A stretch of DNA of 8,042 nucleotides from an uncultured Tissierellia bacterium (lineage in GTDB: Bacteria; Bacillota; Clostridia; Tissierellales; Peptoniphilaceae). The stretch spans positions 1-8,042 of the forward strand of contig CAMYOR010000039.1 in assembly GCA_947278105.1 (NCBI GenBank), read 5' to 3'. How positions within the stretch are numbered: the stretch's first letter is position 1; every line of letters starts with the position of its first letter. Below the pieces are notes generated by a model. That model had not been told where the DNA came from. It was given only the letters and a program-made list of their open reading frames with translations, and did not search any database. Shown piece by piece: positions 1 to 6,009 of the stretch. The position numbers and the translations under genes were made by a program.

Positions 1-48
1 CGAGATCCTGAGATGTCTCGTGGGCTCGGAGATGTGTATAAGAGACAG
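1..48 (+). other. Illumina Nextera P7-side adapter (artefact)
   Basis: This is not genomic DNA. Positions 30-48 are the 19-base Nextera transposon mosaic end (AGATGTGTATAAGAGACAG). Positions 15-29 are the read-2 adapter part GTCTCGTGGGCTCGG. Positions 7-14 (CCTGAGAT) sit where the i7 index lies and match the adapter form of index N715 as I remember it, and 1-6 (CGAGAT) are the end of the P7 primer. Genomic sequence therefore starts at 49. Any feature predicted across position 48 is artificial. Confidence 0.98.
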
Positions 49-105
49 CGCGACCTACGACTGTTACGTGAAGTAGAAGCGTCCATTTCCGGATTTTACA
101 GATAA
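49..105 (+). CDS. possible 3' end of an upstream gene (partial)
   Basis: The frame beginning at 49 stays open for 18 codons to a TAA at 103-105 and ends in ...REVEASISGFYR, a plausible helical C-terminus. A terminator follows at 161-205, as expected after the last gene of an upstream unit. However, the frame beginning at 50 also ends within this stretch (TAG at 74-76), so the choice of frame is uncertain. The product cannot be recognised from so few residues. In relatives the gene before metG is often abrB or rsmI, but nothing visible here supports either. Confidence 0.22.
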   Translation, partial: RDLRLLREVEASISGFYR

Positions 106-160
106 GACATCAGAACCTATATGAAAATCGGGGCTGACTCAAAAGCCCTTAAAAATAAGG

Positions 161-205
161 AAACGACCGTCGAGGGAGAACCCCTTGACGGCCGTTTCTT
201 TTTTT
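161..205 (+). terminator. rho-independent terminator upstream of metG
   Basis: A 16-bp stem has left arm 161-176 (AAACGACCGTCGAGGG) and right arm 182-197 (CCCTTGACGGCCGTTT). It contains one A-C mismatch and one G-U pair, with a 5-nt loop (AGAAC, 177-181). A single C and then seven T's (199-205) follow. The orientation suits transcripts running rightward into this site, so it most likely ends the gene upstream of metG. The right arm also contains the TTGACG at 185-190 that could serve as a -35 element for metG. Confidence 0.85.
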
Positions 206-216
206 CATGATATAAT
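185..216 (+). promoter_or_regulatory. metG: probable SigA-type promoter of the metG operon
   Basis: The -10 box is a perfect TATAAT at 211-216 preceded by TG one base upstream (208-209), giving the extended form TGATATAAT. The best -35 candidate is TTGACG at 185-190, five of six matches, but the spacer is 20 nt rather than about 17. The extended -10 may make up for this. The start point should fall near 222-226, giving a leader of only about 30 nt before the metG ATG. That leaves no room for a T-box or SAM riboswitch if this is the operating promoter. Confidence 0.7.
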
Positions 217-240
217 GAGATTTAACAAAGCTTTTTGTCA

Positions 241-249
241 GAGGAGGAG
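241..249 (+). promoter_or_regulatory. metG: Shine-Dalgarno deciding the metG start
   Basis: GAGGAGGAG lies 6 nt before ATG 256. The frame stays open upstream to a TTG at 235, but that start would place this purine run inside the coding sequence. ATG 256 is therefore preferred. Confidence 0.85.
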
Positions 250-255
250 AACACT

Positions 256-2304
256 ATGACCGACAAACACCAGGGCGAGCCCTATTATATTACTGCCCCC
301 ATCTATTATCCGAGCGCCAACCTTCATCTCGGAAATACCTACACCAGCATTATCTGTGATGCCGTTCGCCGTTACCAGCGGGAGCTGGGTTATGACGTCT
401 ACTATGTCACCGGTTCTGATGAACATGGAGAAAAGCTAGAGCGGGCGGCCGCCGCCAAGGGGAAGAAGCCCCTGGAATACATCGACCCCATTGTCGAGTC
501 CATCAAAGACCTTTGGAAGCTTTTGGATGTTGAGCCGGACACCTTTGTGCGCTCTTCCAGCCTCCAGCATGAAAAAGATACGCAGATGCTTTTCCAGAAG
601 CTCTACGACAAGGGCGATATTTACAAGGGCAAGTACGAAGGATATTACTGCACCCCCTGTGAGGAATTCTGGACGAAGACCCAGCTGGTCGACGGAAACT
701 GCCCCTCCTGCGGCCGTACAGTGGAATACCGGGAAGAGGAAAGCTATTTCTTCCGCCTTTCCAAATACCAGGACGCCCTCCTCAAATACTACCAGGACCA
801 CCCGGACTTCATCCGTCCCTTGAACCGAAAAAAGGAACTCCTCCACTCCTTTTTTGACGAGGGGCTGGAAGATCTTTCGGTCACTCGAAGAAGGCTCAAG
901 TGGGGGGTTCCCGTTCCCTTTGATCCGGACCATGTGATCTACGTTTGGATTGATGCCTTAATCTGCTATCTGACCGGGATTGGCCTCTTGGAGGACCCGG
1001 AAAAATTTGATAAGTTTTGGCCCGCTAAGGTTCACTTCATTGGCCGGGATATTGCCCGTTTCCATGCCATTATCTGGCCTGCCGTCCTCATGGCCCTGGA
1101 CCTTCCCCTGCCGGAGAAAATCTTCGCTCACGGGTGGATCCTCTTTGATGAAGACAAAATGTCAAAGTCCAAGGGCAACGTCGTCTATCCAGAGCCCCTG
1201 GTCGAGCTTTACGGGAAGGATGCCCTAAAATACTTTGTTCTTCGGGAGTTTAACTTTGGAGCCGACGGGAACTTCTCCACCAAGAAGTTTTTGGAAAGAC
1301 TCAACTCCGACCTAGCCAATGACCTCGGGAACCTCCTTTCCCGGACAACGGCCATGGTAGAAAAATACAGGGCCGGTCAAGTCCCCCTGGCGGGCCCGGA
1401 AGAAGAAGTGGATCGGGACCTCATGGAGGTACAGAAAAAGACCCTTCCGGACCTTAAAAAAGCCATGGAAGATTTCGATTTCCAGCACGGGCTGGAAAGT
1501 ATCTGGACTCTGATCCGCCGGTCCAACAAGTATATTGATGAAACCGCACCCTGGGCCCTGGAAAAGGAAGGGAAGAGCGAGCGCTTAGACACCGTCCTTT
1601 ACCGGCTGATCGATGCCCTCCGCTCCATTGCGACTCTCCTAATTCCTTTCATGCCGGACACCTCAAAAGAGATGTTCCGCCAGCTGGGCATTGAGGAAAT
1701 GGACTTTGGATCGGCCGGCGACACCGACCTTTATCCCGCCCAAACCCAGGTAAGACGCGGCGAACCTCTCTTCCCAAGACTTGAGGTGGAAAAAGAACTG
1801 GCCCGGTTCCACGAGGCAAATAACCGGCTGATTGCTGAAAGAGCGGGCATTACCATGGAAGAGCTAGAAAGACGGCAGAAGGAGAGGCTGGCCCAGCTGG
1901 AAGAAGAAAAAAAGTCCAAGGCCAAAGAGGAAAAGATGGGCACCTGTCCCCTTCCCAAGGAGGCAAAAAGGGAAGAGATCGCTGAATTCTCAGACTTTCA
2001 GAAATTAAAGATGCGGGTGGGCGAAGTGATCGAATGCCAGGTCCATCCCGATGCCGATAAACTTCTGGTGGAAAAGGTCGACTTTGGCGATGAGGTCCGG
2101 ACCGTGGTTTCGGGTATTCGCCAGTGGATCAGCCCAGAAGAGATGGTCGGGAAAAAATTTATCTTTGTCGTCAACCTGCCTTACCGGACCATCCGTGGGA
2201 TTGAATCCCAGGGGATGATTTTAACGGCCGAATCGCCCGATGAAAAAACCGTGAGCCCCCTGAGTCCTCTGATGGATGTCCCCAAGGGTTCCTATATTTC
2301 CTAG
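256..2304 (+). CDS. metG: methionine--tRNA ligase (MetRS)
   Basis: This enzyme charges tRNA(Met) with methionine using ATP, in the cytoplasm, for both initiator and elongator tRNA. The 682-residue product starts at ATG 256. The class I signature is HLGN at residues 24-27 (variant of HIGH), and KMSKS is at 301-305. A four-cysteine zinc knuckle is formed by C132-x2-C135 and C149-x2-C152. The anticodon-binding helical domain follows. A strongly charged Lys/Glu-rich linker (about 535-575) leads to a C-terminal Trbp111/EMAP-like tRNA-binding domain (about 580-682: FQKLKMRVGEV..., then HPDADKL and ...SQGMILTA). Length and domain order match the MetRS form with a fused dimerising tRNA-binding domain. 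It is the first gene of the metG-tatD-rnmV-rsmA unit and has its own promoter. Nothing is missing; identification is firm. Confidence 0.98.
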   Translation: MTDKHQGEPYYITAPIYYPSANLHLGNTYTSIICDAVRRYQRELGYDVYYVTGSDEHGEKLERAAAAKGKKPLEYIDPIVESIKDLWKLLDVEPDTFVRSSSLQHEKDTQMLFQKLYDKGDIYKGKYEGYYCTPCEEFWTKTQLVDGNCPSCGRTVEYREEESYFFRLSKYQDALLKYYQDHPDFIRPLNRKKELLHSFFDEGLEDLSVTRRRLKWGVPVPFDPDHVIYVWIDALICYLTGIGLLEDPEKFDKFWPAKVHFIGRDIARFHAIIWPAVLMALDLPLPEKIFAHGWILFDEDKMSKSKGNVVYPEPLVELYGKDALKYFVLREFNFGADGNFSTKKFLERLNSDLANDLGNLLSRTTAMVEKYRAGQVPLAGPEEEVDRDLMEVQKKTLPDLKKAMEDFDFQHGLESIWTLIRRSNKYIDETAPWALEKEGKSERLDTVLYRLIDALRSIATLLIPFMPDTSKEMFRQLGIEEMDFGSAGDTDLYPAQTQVRRGEPLFPRLEVEKELARFHEANNRLIAERAGITMEELERRQKERLAQLEEEKKSKAKEEKMGTCPLPKEAKREEIAEFSDFQKLKMRVGEVIECQVHPDADKLLVEKVDFGDEVRTVVSGIRQWISPEEMVGKKFIFVVNLPYRTIRGIESQGMILTAESPDEKTVSPLSPLMDVPKGSYIS

Positions 2305-2324
2305 AAGAATAGAAAAGAGGAGAG

Positions 2325-3128
2325 ATGACCTGGATCATCGATGCTCATTGCCATTTGGATGACTCGGCTTATGATGCCGACCGCAAAGAAATTTTAGCAC
2401 GCCTTCCTGAGGAGGGCGTGCTTGCGCTTATCAACCCCGGCTGCGATCTGGAATCTTCCAAAATGGCCATGGAAATGGCAAAGGAAAATCCACGGGTCTT
2501 TGCCTGCCTGGGCAACCACCCCGAAAGGGCTGAACAGTATGGGGATCGGGCCGAAGACCTCTATCGGGCCTGGGCCAAAGAGGATCGGGTCGTTGCCATT
2601 GGGGAAATTGGTCTTGATTATCACTATGAGGACAATCCACCCCGGGAGGTTCAAAAAGAGGCTCTGGAAAGGCAGCTTTCTTTGGCCCAGGACCTCGGCC
2701 TTCCTGCGGTTGTCCACTGCCGGGATGCCGCCATGGACACCTATGAAATCGTTAAAAAGTTTGCTCCGGACCTTCCCATTCTCATGCACTCCTTTAATGA
2801 GAAAGAAGAGATCTACCGGAAATTCGAAGGCCTAGGCTGCTATTTTTCTATCGGCGGGATGGTGACCTTTAAAAACACCCTTTATCCAAAGGAATTAGCA
2901 AAAACAGTAGATTTAAGCCGCCTGCTCCTGGAGACGGATTGTCCCTACCTAGCCCCTCTTCCTTACCGGGGGAAGCGAAACCTTCCCTCCTATGCCCATT
3001 ATTCCCTGAAAAAAATCGCTGAAATCCGGGAAATCCCCCTGGAGGACCTTGCCGTCCGCCTCCTTCAAAACACGGGAAGATTTTTTTCCATGGAAGACGA
3101 AATTAAAGCCTTGGAGGCATCATCTTGA
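2325..3128 (+). CDS. tatD: TatD family metal-dependent hydrolase (DNase)
   Basis: The product is a 267-residue TIM-barrel metal-dependent hydrolase of the TatD/YcfH family. Characterised members are cytoplasmic 3'-5' DNases linked to DNA repair; the Gram-positive member is called YabD in Bacillus. Metal ligands are visible in the expected order: H8 and H10 in DAHCHLD, E94 in GEIGLDYHY, H131 in VVHCRDA, H155 in LMHSF, and D205 in LLETDCPYLAP. The usual HCFSGS loop reads HSFNEK here, a small deviation that keeps the histidine. ATG 2325 is 20 nt after the metG stop, with GAGGAG at 2317-2322 unusually close (2 nt); the slightly earlier purine run AAAGAGG may serve instead. The 3' end overlaps rnmV by 4 nt. 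Family assignment is firm; the true substrate is not shown by sequence. Confidence 0.95.
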   Translation: MTWIIDAHCHLDDSAYDADRKEILARLPEEGVLALINPGCDLESSKMAMEMAKENPRVFACLGNHPERAEQYGDRAEDLYRAWAKEDRVVAIGEIGLDYHYEDNPPREVQKEALERQLSLAQDLGLPAVVHCRDAAMDTYEIVKKFAPDLPILMHSFNEKEEIYRKFEGLGCYFSIGGMVTFKNTLYPKELAKTVDLSRLLLETDCPYLAPLPYRGKRNLPSYAHYSLKKIAEIREIPLEDLAVRLLQNTGRFFSMEDEIKALEASS

Positions 3129-3682
3129 TTGAAGAAGTCATTGTCGTAGAAGGGAAAAATGATGTCACGGCGGTAAAGCGGGCAGCCGAGTGCGAGTGCC
3201 TGATTACCCATGGCCATGGCTTTCCCGAGGATCTTTTGGACCAGCTGGAGGAAATCCAGGAACGGCGGGGGATCATTGTGCTCACGGATCCGGATTATGC
3301 GGGAACGAAAATTCGCCGGAGGATCCAGGAGCGGATTCCTCAGGCCAAAATGGCCTACCTGCCTCAAAGCGCTGCAACCAAGGGGGATGATATCGGGGTG
3401 GAAAACGCCTCCCCGGAGGCGATCCGGGAAGCCTTGAAAAAGGCCCGGGCGACCCTGACCGAAAGAAGAGAAGAATTCACCCTGAAGGATCTGATGGATG
3501 CGGGCCTTGCTTCCGGGCCCGGATCGAAAGAAAAACGGATTTTATTAGGCAGGGAGCTCCATATTGGCTATGGGAATGCAAAACAGCTCACCAGCCGCCT
3601 TAACGCCTACGGAATTGAAAAAGAGGAATTTTATCAGGCCCTGGAAGGGATCGAAAAAAGAGAAAAAGAGGAAAAAGGATGA
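3125..3682 (+). CDS. rnmV: ribonuclease M5 (5S rRNA maturation)
   Basis: RNase M5 cuts both sides of the 5S rRNA precursor bound to ribosomal protein L18 and is typical of Firmicutes. The 185-residue product carries an N-terminal Toprim domain: the catalytic glutamate is E9 in VVEGKNDV, and the DxD pair is D55/D57 in VLTDPDYAG. The family stretch KGDDIGVENAS and a C-terminal part with LHIGYGNAKQL and RLNAYGI agree with the M5 C-terminal domain. The start is TTG 3125, sharing TTGA with the tatD stop. A GGAGG at 3113-3117 sits 7 nt ahead and supports this rare start codon. The gene overlaps rsmA by 4 nt, so translation of the three downstream genes is probably coupled. Length fits the family. 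Confidence 0.95.
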   Translation: MIEEVIVVEGKNDVTAVKRAAECECLITHGHGFPEDLLDQLEEIQERRGIIVLTDPDYAGTKIRRRIQERIPQAKMAYLPQSAATKGDDIGVENASPEAIREALKKARATLTERREEFTLKDLMDAGLASGPGSKEKRILLGRELHIGYGNAKQLTSRLNAYGIEKEEFYQALEGIEKREKEEKG

Positions 3683-4536
3683 AGGGAAAGCCCCTCTACC
3701 AGCCCAGCTATTTAAATCAGCTGATGAAAAAATATGACCTTTCCTTTACCAAGACTCTCGGGCAAAATTTTCTTGTCGATGGCAATGTTCTTCATCGGAT
3801 CGTCCGAGCCGCAGAGCTTGGCCCTAAAGATACGGTCCTTGAGATCGGCCCCGGCGTGGGCACCCTGACCCAGGAACTCCTGGCCCAGTCAGGCCAGGTC
3901 ATTTCCATCGAAATTGATCAGCGGTTTTTACCCGTCCTGGAGAAGGAATTTGGCAAAAATCCCAAGTTTTCTCTCGTCGGCGGGGACGCCTTAAAGATGG
4001 ATCTGGATAAGCTGGTCAAAGAGAAAGCAAAGGGGGAAAGAACCCTTCTTATCGCCAATCTTCCCTACTACATTACCACCCCTCTTTTGGAGCGCTTCCT
4101 CACAAAACCCCTGCCCATTGATTCTTTTACGGTCATGGTGCAAAAGGAAGTGGCCGAACGAATTACCGCCAAGCCTTCCACTAAGGAATATGGAGCCCTG
4201 ACCCTTTTTGTCGCCCTTTATGGTCAGGCCAAATGGTGCTTCGACGTTTCGAAAAACTCTTTTTTCCCTCGGCCCAAGGTCGACTCCGCCGTGATTCAAA
4301 TCCGGCAAAAGAAAGGCCTGGACTATGGAAGAGCGGGCCGGATCAACCAGGTCATCCGCCTGGCCTTCCAGCAGCGGAGAAAATATGTCATTAAGGCCCT
4401 GGAGCGGGCGACGGGAAAGGATCGGCCCCAATTATTGGACGCTTTCCAAAAACTGGGCCTTTCGTCCCAGGCCCGTCCGGCGGACCTTACTTTGGATCAT
4501 TATCGGAAGATTTTAGAGGAAGTGGGATTTATTTGA
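3679..4536 (+). CDS. rsmA: 16S rRNA (adenine1518-N6/adenine1519-N6)-dimethyltransferase
   Basis: RsmA (KsgA) dimethylates two adjacent adenines in the 3' terminal hairpin of 16S rRNA from SAM, a late small-subunit assembly step; loss gives kasugamycin resistance. The 285-residue product shows GQNFL at 28-32, the SAM-binding motif VLEIGPGVGTLTQEL at 53-67, an acidic ribose-binding position at E78, the catalytic NLPYY at 127-131, and FFPRPKVDSAV at 195-205. The C-terminal helical domain is complete (QQRRKYVIKAL...). ATG 3679 overlaps the rnmV stop as ATGA, with AGAGG at 3667-3671, 7 nt ahead. It is the last gene of the operon. No strong terminator follows directly, and the DNA beyond it changes character. 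Confidence 0.97.
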   Translation: MKGKPLYQPSYLNQLMKKYDLSFTKTLGQNFLVDGNVLHRIVRAAELGPKDTVLEIGPGVGTLTQELLAQSGQVISIEIDQRFLPVLEKEFGKNPKFSLVGGDALKMDLDKLVKEKAKGERTLLIANLPYYITTPLLERFLTKPLPIDSFTVMVQKEVAERITAKPSTKEYGALTLFVALYGQAKWCFDVSKNSFFPRPKVDSAVIQIRQKKGLDYGRAGRINQVIRLAFQQRRKYVIKALERATGKDRPQLLDAFQKLGLSSQARPADLTLDHYRKILEEVGFI

Positions 4537-4664
4537 AGAGAGCGGAACCTACCAAATAATAAAGGATTGATCCGCATATTATTCGAAGGAACAGGAGACA
4601 CTTGGCTTAGCTTCGGAGAGACGAGTTTTTATTACAATTTTATTTTGTCTGTTTTAGAAAAACC

Positions 4665-4686
4665 AACAAAAACTTTTGTTATTTTT
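4665..4686 (+). terminator. weak AT-only hairpin with T-run, possible terminator
   Basis: AACAAAA (4665-4671) and TTTTGTT (4674-4680) are perfect inverted repeats around AC, effectively a 6-bp stem with a 4-nt loop, followed by ATTTTT. The stem has a single G-C pair and would be unstable, so a terminator role for the rsmA transcript is only a possibility. Confidence 0.22.
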
Positions 4687-4718
4687 AACATATTTTTTTT
4701 CATCTGGAAAGATATAAT
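4685..4718 (+). promoter_or_regulatory. candidate promoter for the right-hand genes (weak)
   Basis: A perfect -10 sequence TATAAT lies at 4713-4718 and a five-of-six -35 (TTAACA) at 4685-4690, but the spacer is 22 nt, well beyond the usual 16-18, and there is no TG extension. In DNA this AT-rich such boxes arise by chance. If real, it would drive the 19-codon ORF and the oxidoreductase gene with a leader of roughly 290 nt. Confidence 0.25.
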
Positions 4719-4837
4719 TTTTATAAGAATTTAAAATTAATAATTCAGAGACTGTTTTTATCAAAAGATGAAAACGATTTTCTATTTAAATCTGCTTAAT
4801 CAAAAGCTTAGCCATCAAAACATTTAAGGAGGTTGCA

Positions 4838-4897
4838 ATGAATGAAAAAACGATTACATTAATGTATGAACGAAAGTCGCCTACGTATTTTATATAG
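4838..4897 (+). CDS. 19-residue ORF with strong RBS, function unknown
   Basis: AAGGAGG at 4826-4832 lies 5 nt before ATG 4838, opening MNEKTITLMYERKSPTYFI, which stops at TAG 4895-4897. The Shine-Dalgarno is the strongest in the right half of the window, which is the reason to list it. I do not recognise the peptide. It could be a leader peptide, a small protein, or the start of a decayed gene: another frame remains open from 4870 to TAA 4987-4989 (beginning TKVAYVFYIEYLV), so a +1 frameshift near 4870 would give a product of about 50 residues. A second ATG at 4842 gives only MKKRLH. The distance to the next gene is 116 nt. Confidence 0.3.
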   Translation: MNEKTITLMYERKSPTYFI

Positions 4898-5013
4898 AAT
4901 ATTTAGTTAAGGTTTTTTCTATTCCCGGTAGAGTTGGCTGTGAAATAAACGATGGATTCTCTTTCATTGTCATTTTATTGGTCACTTAATTTTATTGAAT
5001 TGGGGAGGCTTAT

Positions 5014-5937
5014 ATGAAAATAGTCATTGTTGGCGCTGGAGCGATGGGAAGCCTGTTAGGCAGTTATCTTTCCAAACATAATGATGTAATACTTGTTGAT
5101 ATTTGGGAGGATCATGTGAATGCAATCAATAAAAACGGGATTACTGTGGATGAAAAAGATGGAACTTCATGGACGGCAAAGCCAAAAGCCTTCACTTCAT
5201 CACAAAACTTAGGTCAGGCCGAGTTACTGGTACTTTTTGTTAAATCCGTGCAAACCTATGACGCTTTAAAACTCCATCAATCACTTATCGGTCCGCATAC
5301 AGTTGTGCTTTCCTTGCAAAATGGCTTTGGAAATGCAGAGGATATTCAGCAATTTGTAAACGAAAATCACACCATTATAGGAACTACGAGCCATGGCTGT
5401 ACCATGCTGGGTCCAGGTCATATTAAACACGCTGGTTCAGGGCCAACCCATATTGGTGCAATGGGCCGTGATCAAGAAAAAGCGGATCAGGTGGCGAAGG
5501 TTTTAAATGAGTCTGGTTTTGAAACGGACGTAAAGGAGAACGTTTTAACGTTGGTCTGGGATAAGCTTTTTGTGAATGTCGGCATTAATGCAATCACAAC
5601 AGTGCTCCAGCGTCCCAATCAGGTGATCGCTGAAAATCCAGAAGCAAAAAAACTTTCTCATATGTTGGTGAAAGAAGCCGTAAATGTTGCCAATGCCCGA
5701 GGAGAAAGCTTTGAAGCAGAAAATGTTTTCAGGAACGTTTTAAAGGTCTCCCAAGCCACTGGAGAAAATCATAGTTCCATGTTTGCCGATTTCGAACACA
5801 AAAGGAAAACAGAAATTTTAAAAATCAATGGAGCAATTGTCCAGGAAGCTGAAAAAGCTGGAATGAAGGCGCCCTATAATGAACTGATGACGGCGATTGT
5901 TTCAGCGATTGAGGCAGAATATTCCAGTAATAAATAA
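5014..5937 (+). CDS. panE: ketopantoate reductase family oxidoreductase (PanE/ApbA)
   Basis: The 307-residue protein is of normal family length. An N-terminal Rossmann fold has GAGAMG at residues 7-12, followed by VKSVQT with K77 and LSLQNGFGN with N103. The C-terminal helical domain has WDKLFVNVGINAIT, where K184, N188 and N192 correspond to catalytic and substrate-binding residues of PanE. SSMFADFEHKRKTEI then ends in E267, the usual acidic residue. Family members reduce 2-dehydropantoate to pantoate with NADPH in pantothenate and CoA synthesis, but many paralogues act on other 2-oxo acids. No panB, panC or panD is nearby, and the neighbours are a symporter and an amidohydrolase, so a catabolic role on another 2-oxo or 2-hydroxy acid is possible (inference). 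ATG 5014 has GGGGAGG 5 nt ahead. The base composition is lower in GC than the metG operon. Confidence 0.86.
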   Translation: MKIVIVGAGAMGSLLGSYLSKHNDVILVDIWEDHVNAINKNGITVDEKDGTSWTAKPKAFTSSQNLGQAELLVLFVKSVQTYDALKLHQSLIGPHTVVLSLQNGFGNAEDIQQFVNENHTIIGTTSHGCTMLGPGHIKHAGSGPTHIGAMGRDQEKADQVAKVLNESGFETDVKENVLTLVWDKLFVNVGINAITTVLQRPNQVIAENPEAKKLSHMLVKEAVNVANARGESFEAENVFRNVLKVSQATGENHSSMFADFEHKRKTEILKINGAIVQEAEKAGMKAPYNELMTAIVSAIEAEYSSNK

Positions 5938-5939
5938 AG

Positions 5940-5958
5940 GTTAAATCTGTTATTTAAC
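5940..5958. repeat. 7-bp perfect inverted repeat between panE-like and symporter genes
   Basis: GTTAAAT (5940-5946) and ATTTAAC (5952-5958) flank CTGTT, starting 3 nt after the oxidoreductase stop codon. No T-run follows, so it is not an evident terminator. It could be an operator or an RNA hairpin that protects or divides the transcript. The stem is nearly all A-T, so chance is a fair explanation. Confidence 0.4.
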
Positions 5959-5973
5959 TCTGAACAAATTAGA

Positions 5974-5995
5974 AAGGAGAGTTATCTCTTAGAGG
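5974..5995 (+). promoter_or_regulatory. two candidate ribosome binding sites before the symporter gene
   Basis: AAGGAG (5974-5979) overlaps a small AGAG-TTAT-CTCT hairpin (5978-5989). A second site, AGAGG (5991-5995), lies 14 nt before ATG 6010 but only 6 nt before ATG 6002, which opens a six-codon ORF (MIQCQL). That mini-ORF ends in an ATGA overlap at 6019-6022 with the second in-frame ATG of the symporter. Confidence 0.4.
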
Positions 5996-6009
5996 TAACG
6001 AATGATACA

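Larger units (their letters stand above)
4537..5013. other. 477-nt AT-rich intergenic region
   Basis: No gene of normal size is visible. The first 80 or so bases have mixed composition, with a weak imperfect stem TTCGAAG (4582-4588) / CTTCGGA (4611-4617). From about 4625 the DNA becomes strongly AT-rich; 4681-4740 has only 7 G or C in 60. It contains an AT hairpin (4665-4680), a lone TATAAT (4713-4718), three copies of ATCAAAA (4760, 4799, 4814), a 19-codon ORF (4838-4897) and the Shine-Dalgarno of the next gene (GGGGAGG, 5002-5008). The region separates two segments of different base composition. Confidence 0.7.

Noticed and set aside
131..148. Hairpin GGGCT...AGCCC before the terminator, resembling the GGGCTG-type ends of some insertion sequences
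   Set aside because: Only a 5-bp stem, no matching second end, no transposase and no target duplication in the window; the resemblance is too short to support an IS remnant.
206..255. T-box or SAM riboswitch controlling metG
   Set aside because: The distance from the promoter -10 to the metG start is about 40 nt, too short for either, and no T-box consensus or antiterminator is seen.
436..933. 165-codon open frame on the - strand inside metG
   Set aside because: Lies fully antisense to a certain gene with complete motifs; long antisense frames are common in DNA with G/C-rich third positions. The product has no recognisable motif.
2394..2789. 131-codon open frame on the - strand inside tatD (and a + strand frame at 2422-2835)
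   Set aside because: Shadows of tatD, whose metal-binding residues are all intact in the main frame.
3991..4431. 146-codon open frame on the - strand inside rsmA
   Set aside because: Antisense to the catalytic and C-terminal domains of rsmA; no independent support such as an RBS or known motif.
4542..4575. GCGGA...TCCGC pairing just after rsmA as a terminator
   Set aside because: A 5-bp stem with a 24-nt loop and no T-run after it; not a credible terminator.
4537..5013. CRISPR repeats, tRNA genes or attachment sites in the long gap
   Set aside because: No regular spaced repeats beyond 7- to 8-base ATCAAAA copies, no cloverleaf with a TTCGANNC arm and acceptor pairing, and no direct repeats flanking the right-hand genes.
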